Assembly: GCA_002401945.1 (NCBI GenBank)
Contig: NVUP01000017.1
Location: 5,856 to 11,826, forward strand
Direction of reading: 5' to 3'
DNA from: Paracoccaceae bacterium
GTDB taxonomy: Bacteria; Pseudomonadota; Alphaproteobacteria; Rhodobacterales; Rhodobacteraceae
DNA length: 5,971 bases
The translations under genes were made by a program, and so were the position numbers. The notes under the pieces were generated by a model. That model was not told the DNA's origin and did no database searches. It saw nothing but the letters and a program-made list of their open reading frames with translations. Below, one piece after another: positions 1-5,971 of this stretch. How positions within the stretch are numbered: the stretch's first letter is position 1; the number at the start of each line of letters is the position of its first letter.

Positions 1-224
1 AAGACGTCCCTTAGATGGGTGTTGTGACCTTGGAAATAGTGCCACTAGTCTTCAAGCAGAGTGCCCTGGTTGGGGTTCAAGATACCTGCTGTTCCTGCTT
101 TTTCATGTTTTTACGGGGGACGATAAGGGGCTGCAGATCTGGCTGTTATTGAGGAAAACGGTCAAATCCCTCTCAAAATCACAATTATCTTGTGATTGTG
201 GCGATCACCTGTACCTTCGTACTC
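1..224. other. Leader/intergenic region before the DUF2092 gene
   Basis: No convincing coding sequence, RNA gene or strong sigma-70 promoter was found here. A GAGGA motif at 151-155 resembles a Shine-Dalgarno but has no start codon at a useful distance in the downstream reading frame. That frame is open from 153, just after a TGA at 150-152. The only clear structure is a small inverted repeat at 177-197, listed separately. The region may hold the promoter of the plus-strand operon and the end or the upstream region of a gene lying off the left edge, but neither can be shown from this sequence. Confidence 0.4.
177..197. repeat. Perfect 8-bp inverted repeat before the DUF2092 gene
   Basis: AATCACAA at 177-184 and TTGTGATT at 190-197 are exact reverse complements, separated by the 5-base loop TTATC. 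The right arm covers the GTG at 192, the furthest upstream start codon of the following reading frame. GTGAT at 192-196 can also pair with ATCAC at 204-208, so two mutually exclusive small hairpins are possible. It could be an operator, a small RNA structure near the 5' end of the message, or chance; its A/T-rich makeup keeps confidence modest. Confidence 0.35.
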
Positions 225-1055
225 ATGTTACATTTTAATTATTCCGTCAGGTTTTATTTGGCAGCATTTCGTAGGCAGAGTCTGCTGCTGTGTTGTGGCG
301 CAGGTTTGTCGATAGGGGGAGGGGCGTCGCCTGGGCTGGCCCAAACGGACGATGTGCCGCCACCTCTGGATCCGCAGGCGGTTGAAATCCTAACATCGGC
401 AACCGAATACCTTGCGGCGCACGATACACTGGCGATGGATTGGTTTGTGTCCTTTGACGTGGTGGTCGATGGCCGTGAAAAGATCACGTACATGCGCAGC
501 GGTGCCAATCTGTTGCAGCGCGGGGTTGGGTTCTACGGCTATTCGGAATTTGGCGATGACACCCGCGAGTATTTCTTTGACGGCGCGCAGTTCCAAATTT
601 TTGACGTCGAAGAAAACGCCTATGTGAGCACCGAGTTTAGCGGCGATTTTGATGCACTGGCGGACCGCGCTAGCGAGGCCTACGATATCCGGTTGCCAAT
701 CTGGCAAGTGATGAGCACCTCGCCTCGGTCGGAGCTGTTGGACCGGGCCGAGTCGGCGGCTTATCTGGGCACCACCAGATTGGCCGGACGCGAGGCACAT
801 CATTTGGCGTTTTCCGATTATGATACCGATTGGCAGATCTGGATTTCGACCGAGCCGGAACAGCCGGAGCTGATGATGATTGTCGGCACCGATCCCTATA
901 CGCAGGGGTGGCCGCAGTATCGGGCTTATTTCACCAATTGGGATTTTGACCCAGACATTCCGGATGGTGTTTTTAGCTATGTACCGAATGATGAGGCCGA
1001 GCTGATGGCTTGGCCCAAACCAGAAGATGTCAACATTCGGGGAGGAAACAACTAA
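225..1055 (+). CDS. Secreted DUF2092 domain-containing protein
   Basis: This encodes a predicted exported protein of about 276 residues that matches the DUF2092 family by eye; the family has no settled biochemical role. Counting from the ATG at 225, residues about 16-39 form an export signal: an RR pair, a hydrophobic LLLCCGAGL core, and a likely cleavage after GLA at residue 39. The mature part opens with LDPQAVEILTSATEYLA. It continues with alternating short strands, including FFDGAQFQIFDVEENAYVS at 117-135, the 'DG..l.iyd...n.Y' pattern typical of DUF2092. Such proteins resemble the beta-rich folds of periplasmic lipoprotein carriers, but carrier function here is only a guess. The start is uncertain: GTG 192, ATG 225 and TTG 258 are all in frame. 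TTG 258 has the best upstream AGG (249-251) and gives a compact 29-residue signal. The stop overlaps the next gene's ATG by one base, so the two are probably translated together. Confidence 0.8.
   Translation: MLHFNYSVRFYLAAFRRQSLLLCCGAGLSIGGGASPGLAQTDDVPPPLDPQAVEILTSATEYLAAHDTLAMDWFVSFDVVVDGREKITYMRSGANLLQRGVGFYGYSEFGDDTREYFFDGAQFQIFDVEENAYVSTEFSGDFDALADRASEAYDIRLPIWQVMSTSPRSELLDRAESAAYLGTTRLAGREAHHLAFSDYDTDWQIWISTEPEQPELMMIVGTDPYTQGWPQYRAYFTNWDFDPDIPDGVFSYVPNDEAELMAWPKPEDVNIRGGNN
1039..1047 (+). promoter_or_regulatory. Strong Shine-Dalgarno for the repeat protein gene
   Basis: GGGGAGGAA includes a full GGAGG core at 1041-1045, nine bases before the ATG at 1055. This decides the start of the downstream gene: an in-frame ATG at 1010 lies inside the DUF2092 gene, lacks such a site, and would put a charged non-signal stretch ahead of an evident signal peptide. 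The site lies within the last codons of the upstream gene, consistent with coupled translation. Confidence 0.85.
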
Positions 1056-2362
1056 TGCGACAGTTTTTTCTTGGAGTGCTCATCTTTGCTCTGTCGGTTG
1101 GCACCTCCCCCGAGAGCGTTATGCGGTTGTCACCGCGCACGGATACTGCGGATGCCCGAGGCCACGGCGGTGGCGGTGGACGGGCCAGAGGCGGCGGTGG
1201 CGGCCATCGAGGTGGATATTCCAGTGCCCCAAGATCGCGGCCCTCGGGCGCCCGAACGCGCCCCTCTACTGGCACCCGTCCCCATACTGGTGCGCGGCCC
1301 TCGACTGGGGCACGACCCGCCACCCGTCCTGCAGCCAAACCAGCGACCCGTCCGGCGGCGAAACCTGCGACAAGACCCAACAAACCGCCTGCGGTAAATC
1401 CCGGTCGGCCAGCTGCTGGGCAACGCCCCGCTACGCGCCCCGCGACCGGAACACGGCCTGCAGGCGCGCGCCCACCCGGATCACGTCCGCCGGGGGCACG
1501 TCCTCCCGGACATCGGCCACCGGGATCGCGTCCGCCAGGCTCGCGGCCTCCCAGTGCTGGGCATCGGCCCGGTTCCCGCCCGCCAGGGGCGCGGCCTCCT
1601 GGGCATCGCCCACCGGGGTACCGGCCGCCCGGCTATCGTCCGCCGACCTATCGCCCACCCTATTACCGGCCTCCGTATTATCGACCACCGAGCCACCGTT
1701 ACGGCCCTTATTATTATAATCCGGGCTGGGGCTGGTTCTTTACTGCGGCCATTGTCGGCTCGACTTTGGTCTACACCACTTCGCTGCCGTCAGATAAGGA
1801 CTGTCAGAAGGTCACCGAGGACGGAGAGACCCTCTATATGTGCGACGGTGTGTTGTACCGCTCGACCTATTACCAGGACGACAAGGTCTATGAGATCGTC
1901 TCGGACCCGCCAGCTGAAGCAGGTCAGCCGCAATCCGTTGTTGGCATGGGGCTGACCGATCCCTTTACCCGTGGCGATACCGTTCGCGAGTTGCAAAATC
2001 GCCTTGTTGGCGCTGGCTATGACGTTGGCACAGTAGACGGTGTGTTTGGCAGCGGTACAGAAGGTGCGGTGATGTGGTTGCAATACGACAATGAGATCGA
2101 GTCCACGGGGCTGGTTGATCCGGCGACTGCAAACCTGCTGGGCTATGACGTGCCTGGCGCGGCTGCCCCTGCGACTCCGCCAGCTCCGGCCACTGATCCC
2201 GAGGCTGCGGCACCTGCCGATCCGGCGACGCCCGATCTAGCACTTGGCTCAGACACCGAGGCAGCCCCCTCAGCGGCTGAGCCGGAGCCTGAAGCCCCTG
2301 CCGATCCAGAGCCTGCCTCTGATGCCGGAGCTGACGATCCGGCGCCTGAGCCGCAAAACTAG
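1055..2362 (+). CDS. Exported Arg-Pro repeat protein with peptidoglycan-binding domain
   Basis: A 435-residue envelope protein of unknown function. Residues 1-34 look like a signal peptide (MRQFFLGVLIFALSVG core, likely cleavage after ADA at 34). Residues 35-54 are Gly-rich with Arg/His. Residues 59-137 are Arg/Pro/Thr/Ala-rich with an octapeptide repeat at 88-108. Residues 139-215 are RPPGx pentapeptides whose variable residue drifts from Ser/Ala/His to Tyr. A Tyr/Trp-rich turn leads into a hydrophobic stretch at about 226-243. Residues 250-285 hold a two-cysteine module (C250, C263, then a CDGVLYRSTYY strand), as in related proteobacterial Gly-rich proteins. Residues 301-364 match a peptidoglycan-binding domain (PG_binding_1 type: RGDTVRELQNRL, VDGVFGSGTEGAV, ATANLLGY). 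The tail from 365 is Pro/Ala/acidic. Residues 35-246 contain no Asp or Glu, and residues 317-435 contain no Lys or Arg. A peptidoglycan-attached structural or scaffolding role is an inference. It forms an operon with the DUF2092 gene through a TAATG overlap. Confidence 0.85.
   Translation: MRQFFLGVLIFALSVGTSPESVMRLSPRTDTADARGHGGGGGRARGGGGGHRGGYSSAPRSRPSGARTRPSTGTRPHTGARPSTGARPATRPAAKPATRPAAKPATRPNKPPAVNPGRPAAGQRPATRPATGTRPAGARPPGSRPPGARPPGHRPPGSRPPGSRPPSAGHRPGSRPPGARPPGHRPPGYRPPGYRPPTYRPPYYRPPYYRPPSHRYGPYYYNPGWGWFFTAAIVGSTLVYTTSLPSDKDCQKVTEDGETLYMCDGVLYRSTYYQDDKVYEIVSDPPAEAGQPQSVVGMGLTDPFTRGDTVRELQNRLVGAGYDVGTVDGVFGSGTEGAVMWLQYDNEIESTGLVDPATANLLGYDVPGAAAPATPPAPATDPEAAAPADPATPDLALGSDTEAAPSAAEPEPEAPADPEPASDAGADDPAPEPQN
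1316..1378 (+). repeat. PATRPAAK octapeptide-coding repeat, about 2.5 copies
   Basis: Codons for residues 88-108 of the repeat protein encode PATRPAAK twice in tandem, then PATRP. The copies differ at several third-codon positions while the amino acids stay identical, so this is an older protein-level repeat rather than a recent DNA duplication. It is part of the flexible, basic, proline-rich linker. Confidence 0.75.
1466..1696 (+). repeat. RPPGx pentapeptide-coding repeat array
   Basis: Codons for residues 138-214 encode units spaced five residues apart with Arg at 139, 144, 149, 154, 159 and 164. The phase breaks at SAGHRPG (167-173), then Arg resumes at 175 and continues every five residues to 215. 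The last units change from RPPG to RPPT and RPPY. Within the array a 15-residue block (residues 143-157 and 174-188) occurs twice, at bases 1481-1525 and 1574-1618. It likely forms an extended, polyproline-like, strongly basic stalk. Confidence 0.85.
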
Positions 2363-2370
2363 ACAATGAG

Positions 2371-2399
2371 CTGATGCCGGTCCTTGTGATCGGCATCAG
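2371..2399 (+). terminator. Putative terminator hairpin of the DUF2092/repeat-protein operon
   Basis: CTGATGCCG at 2371-2379 pairs perfectly with CGGCATCAG at 2391-2399 (9 bp, 11-base loop), starting 9 bases after the TAG stop. Only a weak T-rich stretch (ATTTCT) follows on the plus strand, so it may be an imperfect intrinsic terminator or a 3'-end stabilising hairpin. It lies between converging genes and could serve both strands. Confidence 0.6.
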
Positions 2400-2417
2400 G
2401 ATTTCTGACTGTGGATT

Positions 2418-2438
2418 TGGTCCTACGTAAACGGACCA
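2418..2438 (-). terminator. Putative terminator hairpin of the minus-strand operon
   Basis: TGGTCC at 2418-2423 and GGACCA at 2433-2438 are exact reverse complements around a 9-base loop, immediately past the stop of the minus-strand dehydrogenase (TAG at 2444-2442). The minus-strand sequence after it is A/T-leaning but has no true U-run, so intrinsic termination is tentative. The larger hairpin at 2371-2399 could act as a second stop for this strand. Confidence 0.4.
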
Positions 2439-2441
2439 GGC

Positions 2442-3500
2442 CTATTCAGGCGGCAGCAATACCAGCTTGCCGGGCAGGCGTTTCGACATGAAATCTTCCT
2501 GCGCCCTGGCTATGTCCTGCAACGGATAGGTGGCCGAGACCAGCGGCTTGATTTTGCCTTCATTGATCAGCATGACCAAACGCTCGAACACCTCTGGTGG
2601 CTGGTAGGTGCAGCCGTGAAGGGTGATGTCGGGCAGATAGATCTCGCGCAGATCAGCCGTGACCATGGGGCCGGCAATGGCGCCGGACACAGCGTAGTGC
2701 CCACCCGGTTTTAGGGCGCGAATCAAGTCAGGCCAGGCCTCGCCACCAACCACGTCAATCACCACATCATAAGCTGCTGTTTCTGGGGTCGAGCCACGCG
2801 CCAGAATATGGGTGGCCCCGGCGTCTCGGACTGCGGCGGCTTTGGCGGGGGAGGTCACGCCGGTAATCTCAGCCCTGCGCAGCTGCGCTAGTTGTACGGC
2901 AGCCATCCCAACGCCCCCCGAGGCTCCGGTGATCAGGATGGATTGACCTGCACCAACTCCGGCGCGGGTCAGCAAAAGCTCTGCGGTGCCAAAGGCGCAG
3001 GGAATGGCTGCGATTTCAATGTCCGATAGGGGCGCTGCGCTGACATCATAGATATCTGCAGCCTCGACCAGGCAGTACTCGGCAAAGGCTCCGTCAAACT
3101 CCGACCCTAGAACGGTGTAGCCGTGCGGATTGCTGGCGGTGGGTCGGGGCAGGTTGATCGGGCTGGTGATGCGGGCGCCAATCGCCAGATCCACACTGGA
3201 GCCAATCGCCACAACGCGTCCGCACAGATCTCCACCCTGAATACGGGGGAAGGTGAGGGCGCCTGCATGGCCCCCAGCCTCGACCTCCTGATCGACATCA
3301 TCCGTGGCACCGGTCACGTCCGATGAATACCAGCCGATCCGGGTGTTGAGGTCAGTGTTGTTCACACCGGCAGCCAGCACCCGCACCAGAACCTGTCCCG
3401 ACCCGGGCACCGGAACAGGGATGTCTTCGCGCCACTCAAGAGCCTTAGGTCCGCCGTGATGGGTAAGCCACACGCCTTTCATAATACTCGGTAGGGTCAT
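2442..3500 (-). CDS. Zinc-free medium-chain dehydrogenase/reductase (quinone oxidoreductase-like)
   Basis: A 352-residue cytoplasmic NAD(P)H-dependent oxidoreductase of the MDR superfamily, full length for the family. Residues 7-150 form the GroES-like substrate domain: GVNNTDLNTRIGWY at 45-58 and GGDLCGRVVAIG at 89-100. The position that carries the catalytic zinc cysteine in alcohol dehydrogenases (GVCHTD type) reads GVNNTD, and the structural-zinc cysteine cluster is absent, so it should work without zinc. Residues 160-310 are the Rossmann domain, with nucleotide motif TGASGGVG at 191-198 and the VVIDVVGGEAW strand at 246-256. RLPGKLVLLPP closes the chain. The ATG at 3500 is chosen because it forms an ATGA overlap with the upstream stop (TGA at 3499-3497) and has AAAGG eight bases upstream; a second in-frame ATG lies at 3482. 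The frame runs open upstream to 3662, but only inside the neighbouring gene. Substrate unknown; the coupling suggests a role beside the upstream demethylase. Confidence 0.9.
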   Translation of the reverse strand: MTLPSIMKGVWLTHHGGPKALEWREDIPVPVPGSGQVLVRVLAAGVNNTDLNTRIGWYSSDVTGATDDVDQEVEAGGHAGALTFPRIQGGDLCGRVVAIGSSVDLAIGARITSPINLPRPTASNPHGYTVLGSEFDGAFAEYCLVEAADIYDVSAAPLSDIEIAAIPCAFGTAELLLTRAGVGAGQSILITGASGGVGMAAVQLAQLRRAEITGVTSPAKAAAVRDAGATHILARGSTPETAAYDVVIDVVGGEAWPDLIRALKPGGHYAVSGAIAGPMVTADLREIYLPDITLHGCTYQPPEVFERLVMLINEGKIKPLVSATYPLQDIARAQEDFMSKRLPGKLVLLPPE

Positions 3501-5953
3501 GCCCGCAGCCTTTCGTTGGTTGGGTCCCACAGGGGTTGATCCTCTTGCACCACTGCCCGGCATTTTACGCCGTAGATTTCGACTTGCAGTTCGGTTCCCG
3601 GCACCGCCAGATCTGCCCGCACCATGCCCAGCGCAATCGATGCATTTACCCGGTAGCCCCAATCGCCGCTGGTGGTTTCGCCGACGATCTCGCCGTCGCT
3701 CCAGATACAGGACATATAGGGCGCATCGGCGTCTTTAGCATCGACGATCAGGGTGACAAAGCGCTTTTTCACGCCCTGCTGTTTCTCGGCCTGGATCGCC
3801 GCCTTGCCGGGGAAATCCTGTGGTTTGTCGAGTTTGATAAAGCGATCCAACCCTCCTTCGAGCAGCGTGTAGTCGGATGTAAGATCACCTTTCCAGGTGC
3901 GATAGCTCTTTTCAATCCGCAGTGAGTTCAGCGCATACATGCCAAAGGGCTTGGCATCGGCCTCAAGGATCGCCGCATAGATTGCAGGCTGATCGGCATT
4001 GGGGCAGTGAACTTCCCAGCCCAGCTCGCCCGCAAAGGAAACCCGCGCCAGTTTGCACGGAGTTCCCGCGACCTCGGCGTCTTGGAAGGTTAGCCATTTG
4101 GCTTGAAGGTCAGCCTTTGTGTCCAGTCTTTCAAAAAGGGCGCGGGATTCGGGGCCAGTCACGATCAGGCAAGAATAGTCGCGGCTGTGATCGGTCAGCG
4201 TCAACGAGGCATCGTCGGGCAGAGCGTTGCACAGGATTTCATAATCATGCCATTGCGCTGTCGAGGCGGTCACCAGAGTTACTTCATCTTCGGAATAGGT
4301 GAACACCGACATCTCAGACAGGATACGCCCCCGGTTGTCGGGAAAGTATGCCAGTCCAATTCGGCCCGGCGAAGGGATGCGCGAAGCGGTCACAGTGTGC
4401 AGCCATTCCACAGCCCCCTTTCCCTTGACGCTGAACCGCGAAAACCCCGGCAGGTCGAGAACGCCAACACCATCCCGCACCGCTTCGCATTCTTCCTGGA
4501 TGCGCTGCTGCCACGGACCGGACCGACCCCAAGTGTTGGTGGCCTCCTCGGAGGTGTCATCACCGGGCTGCGCAAACCAATTGGCGCGTTCCCAGCCGTT
4601 ATAGGCCCCCATGACGCCGCCCAAGTCTTTGACCTTGGTGTGCACGGCGCTGAGCTTCTTGTCACGTGCAGCTGGCCACTCATGGTGGGGGAAGTGCATG
4701 GCGTATTCGTTGCCATAGACCTCCTTACCCTTTTGCACGCAGTAGTCGTGATCAGTGTAGTCGGTGTAGCGACGCGGGTCGCAGGTCCACATATCCCATT
4801 CAGTCTGACCATCGACAATCCATTCGGCCAGCACCTTGCCTGCACCGCCACCTTGGGCAATGCCAAAGGTGAACACACAGGCCTCAAAGGCGTTTTTGAC
4901 ACCGGGCATTGGGCCAAGCAGGGGAAGGCCGTCGGGGGCATAGGGGATCGGGCCGTTGATGACGCGGGAGATGCCCGCCGTCGCCAGTGACGGCACCCGC
5001 TCCATTGCGTCCATCATGATGTCTTCGATGCGGTCCAGATCGTCCTGCCATAGCTGAAAGCTGAAATCCTCGGGCATCACATCGGCCTCGGTGTCCCAAT
5101 GGGCGCGGCAGTTTGGCTCGTAAGGGCCAAGGTTAAAGCCGTGCTTTTCCTGGCGCAGGTAATAAGACACATCCACATCGCGCAGCAGCGGCAGCTTCTT
5201 ACCGGTTTCCTTGGTATAGGCCCCTATCTCGGGGATTTCTTCCGACAGCAGGTATTGGTGGCTCATCACCACCATCGGCACCGTACGGCCGCCGTAAGGT
5301 TTGAACCACTCGCCAACGCGCTGGGCGTAGTAACCGGCAGCGTTGACGACATAATCGCAGTCGATATCGCCCTTGTCGGTGTGTACCGTCCAGGTGCCAT
5401 CATCATGTTGTGTGACACCAGTGGCAGGGCAGAAGCGCAGAATCTTGGCCCCCATGTCGCGTGCACCCTTGGCCAGCGCCTGGGTCAGCTGAGCGGGATC
5501 GATATCACCGTCATGCGGATCATACAGCGCGCCTGCCAGATCATGGGTTTCCAGAAACGGGTAACGTTCCTTGGTCTGCTCAGGTGTCAGGATCTCGATA
5601 TCCATGCCCTGATACCGCCCCATCGAGGCAGCGCGCTCAAACTCCTGCATTCGTTCCTTGGTATGCGCCAGCCGGATAGACCCGGTGACGTGGTAGTTCA
5701 TCGGGTAATCAACCTCGTCGCCCAACCGCGCATAAAGCTCGGTTGAATAGCGCTGCATGTTCATGATGGACCACGAGGTGGAAAACGTCGGCACATTGCC
5801 AGCAGCATGCCAGGTTGACCCAGCGGTCAGCTCGTTCTTTTCCAGCAGTACACAATCGCTCCAGCCTTTCTTGGCCAGATGATACAGCGACGAGGTGCCG
5901 ATGACACCACCGCCAATGATGACGACGCGCGCCTGGGTTGGGAAATCAGACAT
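3497..5953 (-). CDS. FAD-dependent oxidoreductase/GcvT fusion, dimethylglycine/sarcosine dehydrogenase-like
   Basis: An 818-residue cytoplasmic flavoprotein with the length and domain order of the dimethylglycine/sarcosine dehydrogenase family. Residues 7-372 are the DAO-type FAD oxidase domain: dinucleotide motif VIIGGGVIG at 11-19, STWHAAG at 46-52, VVNAAGYYA at 202-210, and PDGLPLLGPMPG at 340-351. His49 sits where dimethylglycine oxidase and mammalian dimethylglycine dehydrogenase bind FAD covalently. About 375-430 is the central FAO_M-type linker. About 435-710 is the aminomethyltransferase (GCV_T) folate domain, including FAGELGWEVH at 640-649 and ALNSLRIEKSYRTW at 674-687. About 728-812 is the GCV_T C-terminal barrel. 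The expected reaction is oxidation of an N-methyl group, with the resulting one-carbon unit passed to tetrahydrofolate as methylene-THF and electrons leaving from FAD. The exact substrate (dimethylglycine, sarcosine or another methylamine) cannot be read from sequence. The start at 5953 has GAAGGAA just upstream. It is first in a pair with the MDR gene. Confidence 0.92.
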   Translation of the reverse strand: MSDFPTQARVVIIGGGVIGTSSLYHLAKKGWSDCVLLEKNELTAGSTWHAAGNVPTFSTSWSIMNMQRYSTELYARLGDEVDYPMNYHVTGSIRLAHTKERMQEFERAASMGRYQGMDIEILTPEQTKERYPFLETHDLAGALYDPHDGDIDPAQLTQALAKGARDMGAKILRFCPATGVTQHDDGTWTVHTDKGDIDCDYVVNAAGYYAQRVGEWFKPYGGRTVPMVVMSHQYLLSEEIPEIGAYTKETGKKLPLLRDVDVSYYLRQEKHGFNLGPYEPNCRAHWDTEADVMPEDFSFQLWQDDLDRIEDIMMDAMERVPSLATAGISRVINGPIPYAPDGLPLLGPMPGVKNAFEACVFTFGIAQGGGAGKVLAEWIVDGQTEWDMWTCDPRRYTDYTDHDYCVQKGKEVYGNEYAMHFPHHEWPAARDKKLSAVHTKVKDLGGVMGAYNGWERANWFAQPGDDTSEEATNTWGRSGPWQQRIQEECEAVRDGVGVLDLPGFSRFSVKGKGAVEWLHTVTASRIPSPGRIGLAYFPDNRGRILSEMSVFTYSEDEVTLVTASTAQWHDYEILCNALPDDASLTLTDHSRDYSCLIVTGPESRALFERLDTKADLQAKWLTFQDAEVAGTPCKLARVSFAGELGWEVHCPNADQPAIYAAILEADAKPFGMYALNSLRIEKSYRTWKGDLTSDYTLLEGGLDRFIKLDKPQDFPGKAAIQAEKQQGVKKRFVTLIVDAKDADAPYMSCIWSDGEIVGETTSGDWGYRVNASIALGMVRADLAVPGTELQVEIYGVKCRAVVQEDQPLWDPTNERLRA

Positions 5954-5958
5954 GAGCG

Positions 5959-5965
5959 TTCCTTC
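5959..5965 (-). promoter_or_regulatory. Ribosome binding site of the GcvT-family gene
   Basis: On the minus strand GAAGGAA, with AAGGA core at 5964-5960, lies six bases before the ATG at 5953-5951. It fixes the start and shows the gene is complete at its 5' end. Only six further bases remain in the window, so the promoter is not visible. Confidence 0.8.
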
Positions 5966-5971
5966 TTAGTC

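Noticed and set aside
100..127. Possible sigma-70 promoter (TTTTCA with GATAAG)
   Set aside because: Both boxes are poor matches to consensus and nothing else supports them.
390..803. 137-codon open frame on the minus strand within the DUF2092 gene
   Set aside because: It is antisense to a gene with a matching family pattern and shows no domain.
1010..1054. Start of the repeat protein at the ATG at 1010
   Set aside because: It would place 15 polar and basic residues before the signal peptide and ignore the strong Shine-Dalgarno at 1039-1047.
1466..1696. CRISPR-like or tandem DNA repeat
   Set aside because: The periodicity is 15 bases and follows codons, the DNA copies are diverged at third positions, and there are no unique spacers; it is a protein repeat.
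1030..1719. Several long open frames overlapping the repeat region on both strands
   Set aside because: They arise because GC-rich Arg/Pro/Gly codons rarely create stops in other frames. They lack plausible domains, and the frame at 1055-2362 has the signal peptide, Shine-Dalgarno and a recognisable domain.
3501..3662. N-terminal extension of the MDR protein to 3662
   Set aside because: The extra 54 residues are low-complexity, lie entirely inside the upstream gene and resemble no MDR N-terminus; the ATGA overlap at 3500 with AAAGG upstream is the better start.
4103..4990. 295-codon open frame on the plus strand opposite the GcvT-family gene
   Set aside because: It lies wholly within a well-supported conserved gene on the other strand, has no recognisable motif, and is typical of antisense open frames in GC-rich DNA.
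5099..5746. 215-codon open frame on the plus strand opposite the FAD domain
   Set aside because: It is the antisense shadow of the conserved DAO domain, and I see no domain features in the translation.

Overview
The window looks like a stretch of chromosome from a fairly GC-rich alphaproteobacterium, most likely a Rhodobacterales/Roseobacter-group organism. This is an inference from codon use, the four-domain GcvT-family flavoprotein and the style of the secreted proteins; no 16S or other phylogenetic marker is present. Four protein-coding genes are supported, in two convergent pairs. No tRNA, rRNA, CRISPR, insertion sequence or phage gene was seen.

Left half, plus strand: a short leader (1-224) with no clear promoter precedes a secreted DUF2092-type protein (about 225-1055). 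Its stop codon overlaps by one base (TAATG) the start of a second exported protein (1055-2362). That protein has a signal peptide, a Gly/Arg-rich stretch, a long Arg-Pro repeat region, a short hydrophobic segment, a two-cysteine module, a peptidoglycan-binding domain and an acidic Pro/Ala tail. The strong Shine-Dalgarno and the stop/start overlap indicate one operon. Both products should act in the cell envelope, but neither has an assigned function.

Middle: the two operons converge on a 79-base gap (2363-2441) that holds two inverted repeats, the likely back-to-back terminators.

Right half, minus strand: an 818-residue FAD oxidoreductase/aminomethyltransferase fusion of the dimethylglycine/sarcosine dehydrogenase type (5953-3497) is followed, with a 4-base ATGA overlap, by a zinc-free medium-chain dehydrogenase/reductase (3500-2442). 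The first gene probably oxidatively demethylates an N-methylated amine or amino acid and passes the one-carbon unit to tetrahydrofolate. The second is an NAD(P)H-dependent oxidoreductase of unknown substrate. The overlap argues for co-translation and perhaps a shared catabolic route. The promoter of this pair lies outside the window, beyond 5971.

Overall the region reads as ordinary chromosome. The most unusual object is the repeat protein at 1055-2362: it has a strongly divided charge distribution and an internal duplication whose two copies differ only at synonymous codon positions.
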